Source: Perkinsus olseni (taxonomy: Eukaryota; Perkinsozoa; Perkinsida). From it: DNA of 64,000 nucleotides. Location of the stretch: the NCBI GenBank assembly GCA_013115125.1, contig JABANN010000007.1:62001-126000 (forward strand). Reading direction: 5' to 3'. Positions 58,200 to 64,000 of the stretch are shown here, one piece after another. Numbering within the stretch: the stretch's first letter is position 1; every line of letters begins with the position of its first letter. Made by a program: the position numbers and the translations under genes. The notes below the pieces were generated by a model. The model did not search any database. It saw nothing but the letters and a program-made list of their open reading frames with translations, and was not told the origin of the DNA.

Positions 58200-60039
58200 A
58201 CGTAGGTTGCAATCATCAACTATTCGGGCCCGTAATCGGATGCTTCATCCTAGTCGAATGTGCGCAGATGGTTATTCATGTGTTGTCATCGGCATTTTTC
58301 CGCGTGTTGCCATGGATGCAGTCCGCCTCCCCTACAGCGTTTACTTCTGATATGAAAAGCTCTCCCCCGCTGGGAAGATAACGGTCACCTGCTACTCACT
58401 ATGTAGGACAACTCAAAGCTCACATGAGGCCTGTTAGAAATCACCAACGAAGTCGCAGGAGCTCTACACAAGAGAACGGTAAGATGGATGAGTGACTACT
58501 CCGAGCAGCTAGGAGAATCCCACCGCCTGGAGGTCCACGAAGAGGAGACTTCTAAGCTGGTGGGGTAAACATTTCTCCACGATACAGTGGCATCACGACC
58601 GTTCAATGATATTCGCAAAAATGGTAGCATGAATGGCAGAAGTTCTAAGGGAATGACACCTTTGGGGTCTTTTTGATGCCACTATAATCGCTGTCCCTTC
58701 TGGCCAATGGCACCGAATACCTTCCGTACAAACAGTCACAGGGTAGACTACAATAGTGGTACGAATATCACCGCCGACAAAGCACAAATGAGAGATTACT
58801 GTATATAAATATTGTAACTCGAAAGCGTTCAACTACTACAGCCAAGCATTGTCGTGTCTGGCACTTGCTAGGAGCACACTATGAGTCGAAAGAGCGGTAT
58901 CATAACAACCTCGGATGCCCCAGTATGCATCTAACCTCTCAATCACAGAGAACCGTCCGCGTACCACTCTCGGTAATACTATCAGGGCTCTGCTTCATTC
59001 ATCTCGTCCAACGAGTAACATTGAGTCAGAACATCACCACAATAATCGAGTTCGCTACAATGCTACTGCTAGAAGTAGTAGCAGACGACTGGAAGATATC
59101 CGCGAACAAGCAATACACAACAACAACCGGGGAGGACAGCAGCAAGAAGGGATAATACACTGAGGTTAGTGAAGAATATACAACAATAAAGAGAGAGTGC
59201 GCATAGAGCAGCGGTACCATCTGGCATATCAAAGAGTACCATGCAAGCGTATTGGTCATTATAGCGACTGCAGGATGATCGCCTTGCAGAAGGTTGTGTA
59301 GGCGTAGTAGCCAGGTAACGGTAGCAAAATTACTATGGCGAATTTGATTTGACGCTACAAGAAAGACGAGGAGGCCATGACTGCACTTGAATTGCCAGGG
59401 ACACGCTCACCTCAGCGTGCGCAGGCTTTGAGCAACCTGGAGAAATGATGAACGCAGAGAACAGTAGTATTCTAATGGAGAAAGAGAGGCCAGTCAAAAG
59501 AAACGGGAGACGAATGGCTCATTGTTTAGCCTGACTTCACAAGATTGATGATGATGAGAACAATGATTACAAGCAGAACAATCAACAAAGTACAGCAGCA
59601 ATAATAATACTAATAACCAGCTTCATACCAGCTTCATGGTAGTAGCCACAATGTTGTCTAGATATGATACTACTAAGTACTTGACAGCCTCAACCAGTGT
59701 CATTTACAACATCAGCTACGACACCGATTATGTACGGTGCACGAGGATTCTCCTTCTTCTACTAATACTACTACTGCTGATGATACTCCTCACGGTTGCT
59801 GAAACCCTGTTTTCACACGATTATAGTATTAGAGCATCACAACGACGGTGGTAGTGATGGTAACAATAGTAGCGGTAATAAGCGTCTTCACAATTTAAGC
59901 ACAGTTAAATACCACCCCATCCGCCTAAGTCTTAGTTTACAATGGTTGATTGTCTCCGCTGTAAGCAAGCGCTTCGAACAATCAAAATGAGCTGCTCAAT
60001 CAACCAGCAGTATAATAGTATCGCATCATCACTATCATG
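58200..60039. other. 1.8 kb without a firm gene
   Basis: AT-richer than the flanks, with scattered short ORFs. One plus ORF (59636-59854) includes a hydrophobic run (RILLLLLILLLLMILLTVAE), but nothing else supports it as a gene. Confidence 0.35.
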
Positions 60040-61033
60040 TCAATCAACGGAATGGATAGTGTAAGATGATGATGATGATGTAGTGTCTTGGTTATGCCGC
60101 CATAACTTCACTGCTACGTGGCATCCTGCGGACATAGGTCGCCATACCTCGGCTCTAGAAACGAACAGCTCATCATCAGCTCGACAGTCCGTACATATAG
60201 CATTGCTCTTACCCTTGACTCTCTCCTTCGCGGTGTTGAAACGATGTATGTTCCTCGAGGCGAGCTCTGATACCTGAGAGTGGGGATAATGCCTAGAGCA
60301 GACGCGAGCAGGTTGCTGCTTACGCGTAGAGGCTACATGCGGGTGACATTCCCGATGCCCTGCGTGTACGAGGGGTATCACCAGCTGAAGAGGGCATAGT
60401 CATACTTCATAAGGAAAGCTCAGTGAACTACTCCAACTCACCTAAGCTGCTAGTGGTAATACGGGGAGATGCACTCGGGTACCTGCTCAAAGAAGTTTTT
60501 CAACCCCCCTTCAGTCGTCATCTTACCGATGCCTGTACGAATACATAGCAGGAGTGGTGGACGTCGACAGACCTGAGAGTATAGCACTGGAAACCTGCCA
60601 GGCGGACAGTGTGTTAGCTATTCGTCTTACCAGGAGCATCCAGAGACCCTGCCGCAGATCGACCTGGCCTTATTCTTCTATGAGCCGTAATACCCGGCAA
60701 TGGAGGTAAACGCTGCTCGCGATGCTTCACTGATTCATCCGGGGCACGTGATGAGGACGCAGTTGTTGAAGTAGACGGCACGGCTGAAAGACGAACAATC
60801 ACAGTCGAAAAGTTCGCCTGAGGATTCTCACAATCATCCATGTTCAGTGAGCCAGTCGGCTGCAGGGGTACGGCACCGCCTTTGGACGGGATCGCTGACC
60901 TGAATGACCTAGGAGGGACGAGCTCGGTGATCTGGCCACTGGCATGAGGAGAGGAGGAGTACTCTGCATCATCATCGTCACTGCTTGGGGTCGTTATATT
61001 GTCCTCGACATCTTTGCTCTCAGCACATCCCAT
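60040..61033 (-). CDS. Multi-exon protein with N-terminal dual-acylation motif (MGCAESK)
   Basis: Start at 61033. The first residues MGCAESKDVED fit N-myristoylation (Gly2 with Ser6) plus palmitoylation (Cys3), as in many membrane-anchored protist proteins. Exon 1 continues acidic and Ser-rich to SAAGSLDAPG. A 36-nt intron (GTAAGACGAA..GGCAG, with a CTAAC branch-like site) joins to FQCYTLRSVDVHHSCYVF. Later exons: LVIPLVHAGHRECHPHVAST (60381 region), RNIHRFNTAKERVKGKSNA with CTDCRADDELFVSRAEVWRP, ending in a Ser run and SYTIHSVD at 60040. Middle joins are uncertain. No catalytic domain recognised; predicted to be a peripheral membrane protein. Confidence 0.45.
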
Positions 61034-61173
61034 TGCGATAGAAGATACCTTTAAAATGCTGACGGAATTCAGTAAGCTGATGACACCCCCTCCAACTCAA
61101 CTCAGCGGACACCAATATGAGAAAAAGGCATACAAAACTCGAAAGACATTGAATGACATTGAAACCCATCCAT

Positions 61174-61198
61174 GCAGCAGCAGCAGCAGCAGCAGCAG
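61174..61198 (+). repeat. (CAG)n microsatellite
   Basis: Eight CAG units in the ~300-bp gap between the MGC protein start and the 3' end of the small gene at 61337. A plus-strand polyQ ORF here (61172-61375) is not supported as a gene. Confidence 0.85.
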
Positions 61199-61336
61199 AC
61201 TAGCATGGAATTCACCAAAAACTTGACACGCGTTTCTAGCACCTCTATCTTTGCCCCGCTTGTCGCCTGTTTCGTCTGGAATTCTGAGAATCACAGCAGC
61301 GCTGATAGAACCAGACCCCTGCACGATCATAAAACA

Positions 61337-61745
61337 TCAGCCCACTCTCGTCACTACTTTGCGGTTCCGTCGTGACCCTCGCGACTGCTTGCTGTCAACT
61401 ACTACTACACCACGTGCCTTCGGCGCCTCCGGAGATGCAAGCTGCCGCAATTCCAAGTCCTGGACTGTTCCCGGGACTACATCATCATCGCATGACTCGA
61501 AGCCTCTCTCGGTGCTCGGGCTTGACTCGAACGACCGGAAAACCTCATCATAAGTATAGAGGCCTTCTCCGTCCCGCCCTTCCGACTGTGTTACCGACGA
61601 CGCGTCCTGAGATAAGCGCGGTACCGAGCACCGAAACTTCCAGTACGCACCTGGTCCGCGGACGGTAGAGGCATAATACCGTTCGGCTGACGTTTATCCA
61701 CATAAGCCAAGTCCGGTAATCTCTGAGGTCTGTGGGAGGCGTCAT
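61337..61745 (-). CDS. Small two-exon acidic protein, unknown
   Basis: Predicted start at 61745 (MTPPTDLRDYRTWLMWINVS), with a GTATTATGCC..TCTCAG intron in phase 0 joining to DASSVTQSEGRDGEGLYTYD, then EVFRSFESSPSTERGFESCD and ELRQLASPEAPKARGVVVVD, ending RKVVTRVG at 61337; about 113 residues. The start lies only 14 bp downstream of the ABCD-transporter stop, so it might instead be a C-terminal alternative exon of that gene. No domain recognised. Confidence 0.4.
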
Positions 61746-61758
61746 CTCAACAAGGACA

Positions 61759-64000
61759 TCAAATCATCTCCAGCACCCACCCAGTGCTATCCGATTGATG
61801 ACCAGCTGTGATTCTAGTCACACTCCAAGAGGCGTATCCCGTCCCTGTGCCCAGTTCTAGCAGTTGCGAATGGAAGTTGAGGAGCCAGGGCTTCTGTGAT
61901 GCCGTGAGTACCGTACCTGCCCGGACAATGACTGCATCGATTCGTATTACGATGCTCACTACATTGATACTTGTCCCTAAGGTACCGATACATCTCCTCC
62001 TCTCCATCAAGGGCCACTGCACTCGTGCACTCATCCAGAAGAGCCCAACGGGGATGACGGAAGCTGATGAGCGACAGCAAATAGCTACCTACTATCTGCC
62101 CATGCTAACGGGCCACTCAATCCCAAGGAACGAGTATCCGACATTACAATAGTCTAGCCATGCCTATTCTCTGCTGCTCTCCCAGACTGAGCTTATTCTC
62201 CCAATCTTCATCGGACGTTAACAGTCCACCAACCTGTCGTTGTATAAGATAGCTCAAGTGAACATGCTCGAGGCACTCCTCAACTCTAGACAGAGTTAGC
62301 TCCGTGACTCCAGCCTGACATAAGGATGAGAACAACGCCATTCTGCCCGCCTTGAGTCACTACTTTATCTGGGTAGGTGACCAAGTCTGCCAGAGTTCCC
62401 TCAGGCATGTAAGGCTTAGTAGGGACGTAATGCAGCTGCTTGCCCGGAGGAGCCGATAATGTACCACCACCAGGAGACCACAGCCCCACGATAGTACCTG
62501 TCCACCCTGGTGAGCGGGATATCACAGGAATGAAGAGGATTACGTAGCACACCGCTTTTGCCGCAACCATTCGGGCCTGTTATGATCATACCGTTGTCAG
62601 AGTGGGCGTCGACTGCCATACTGAGCCGTGACGCCTGTTGAATGAATCGGAAGCCAATCCTATGAGCGACATCATGAACCCACCAGGATCATGCCGCCAT
62701 CGGGTGTCTGGATATCCACTTCATCAAGCTTTATCATATCTTCTGTCGCGCTAGTACGAGTAGGCTCAGATTTGCCTGCGACAACCATATATGGGCCCTT
62801 CAACAGGGTTCTAATAACTACCCTCCCCGGCCCTCTTTTTGTTCAGCAGAGCCCCACTCTCCTGACAGGCCCTCAACAGTTGTTCCACCTTAGCAAAACC
62901 GACATGATGATAGCCCATCACCGACGAGCTGACAGCATACCCGACATACCCTAGTAGCGTGACCGCTTGCTCCAGCCCACTTCCCTCCTAGTTCCATCAG
63001 CATACCCAAAGCAGAGAATGAATGTGATACTACTGAGCCGAGGTACCTAATCATTGAGGTCCTCGGGTACTGCTCACCCCCAGCGTCCCTCACCTGAGTG
63101 TATGGCTGAGATACTCGTCTCCCTCAGCCCCACCGGCACCTTGGCGGTAAATCAGGCTAAGGACCCAGGAGGCATTCTGTGGCACCATTTGAGATACGAA
63201 GTAATCGAATATGCCGTAGAAATGCTCGAGCCTTTTCGACGAGCGTTGGAAGTCCAACTTGGCGGCCAATAACCTGAGTTACGGAAAACTAAATCACAAC
63301 TAAATACCCTTCCCTTCTGTTACTTATTGGCTGTCCGTGACTCGACAGCACCGCCATCCAGGAAGGCTATGGACTCAGCACACTGGCTTAACCGCCCATG
63401 GAACTTCGAGAAAGCCGCATCTGCAACGTTAGTTTACTATGCGAGTACGGCCATGGTAACGAGGACTCACCTAGCTCCTCGCGTCTAGCCGTTAATCCGG
63501 CCAGATCGGGGCGGATGACTCTCAGGAATACCATCCCCGATATAGTGTACGTTAGCAGAGATGATAGGCCGGTCCTGCCTAAGAGAAGAATAGCTTCACA
63601 TACAGTTACGAGAGACCTTAGGAGACTACCTGTCAGTTGGAAGACTCCGGCGCTGAACCAACCCAGATCCACTAGGGGCTTCATCGAATCACTCAGGATG
63701 TTGGCAAGGGCCTCAGCCAACTGGAAAGAAGAACACCAGTCCTCCATGCCGGAAATACTCAACGTAACATACCTTGGGAACGTCCTCGACGATGACTTGA
63801 TCTGGCCCTCCTTCAGGTGGCACAAGATGGTAGAAACTTGAGCCTTCGAAATATCTACAGCGAACATAGTAGGAAGGGAGGCTGGAAGAACTTTCACTAC
63901 ACTGTAGTGAGTCTTTTCGTTAGTTGACGTCGCCAATAGTCGGCTATACCTGCCTCCAGTACATCACCAAGAGGAGAGAGCACTGCTTGAACTAGGCCCA
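61759..64000 (-). CDS. Peroxisomal ABC half-transporter, subfamily D (partial, runs off right edge)
   Basis: The start lies beyond 64000; the window holds part of the membrane domain and the whole nucleotide-binding domain. Coding islands: MFAVDISKAQVSTILCHLKE, DWCSSFQLAEALANILSDSM, GLSSLLTYTISGMVFLRVIR and DLAGLTARREELGE (63450-63900), then AESIAFLDGGAVESRTANK, which is the ABCD 'aesiAfl.g' segment (63330-63390). NBD: IKLDEVDIQTPDGGMIL (~62700), Walker A GPNGCGKS (~62560), TIVGLWSPGGGTLSAPP, HYVPTKPYMPEGTLADLV (~62430), signature LSLGEQQRIGMARL (~62160) and Walker B WALLDECTSAVALDG (~62040), ending LLNFHSQLLELGTGTGYASW and a stop at 61759. ABCD proteins import very-long-chain acyl-CoA into peroxisomes as dimers. 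Introns are short throughout; the switch-His region is unclear. Confidence 0.82.

Noticed and set aside
61172-61375. Plus-strand polyQ ORF
   Set aside because: Starts inside a simple CAG repeat in an intergenic gap and has no other coding feature.

Overview
The window looks like nuclear DNA of a protist, most likely a perkinsozoan alveolate (Perkinsus or a close relative). It has intron-rich protein-coding genes with very short GT-AG introns (about 36-100 nt where I could place both ends by reading frame), dense packing on both strands with 15-250 bp between many neighbours, many trinucleotide microsatellites inside genes, standard stop codons, and a mix of conserved eukaryotic genes with lineage-specific ones. 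The genus is an inference from overall style; no rRNA or organelle marker is present. Exon joins were made by eye, so internal coordinates of multi-exon genes are approximate unless stated.

Left part (1-5.2 kb): three minus-strand genes (one running off the left edge, a small CCCH-like protein, an F-box/LRR-like protein), then three plus-strand genes in tandem that share an unrecognised ~60-residue module (four copies in total). 5.9-11.0 kb, minus: a SWR1/SRCAP-type Snf2 chromatin remodeller and ribosomal protein eL34. 11.4-16.4 kb, plus: a large Q-rich coiled-coil nuclear-looking protein. 16.9-20.3 kb: an RGG-tailed protein diverging from a CaaX-box protein and an acidic Ser/Asp-rich protein.

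Middle (22-44 kb, nearly all minus): WDR24 (GATOR2/SEACAT arm of TORC1 control); a BTB-BACK-NHL fusion protein; a small single-pass membrane protein; a secreted or lumenal exostosin-like glycosyltransferase; an NRF-6-like polytopic acyltransferase; a coiled-coil protein; FAN1 nuclease and, just upstream of it, a three-exon RPA3 (RPA14) gene; and a Mei2-like RNA-binding protein.

Right part (45-64 kb): tandem pepsin-family aspartic proteases (first copy broken, second intact) and an ankyrin gene on plus; then on minus a guanylate-binding-protein GTPase with long coiled coil, ARL2, a basic Ser/Arg/Pro-rich protein, low-complexity proteins, a dually acylated MGC protein, a small unknown gene, and a peroxisomal ABCD transporter that runs off the right edge. 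Most genes are unrelated housekeeping or lineage-specific loci; the only obvious local themes are the tandem module family, the protease duplication, and the FAN1-RPA3 DNA-repair neighbours.
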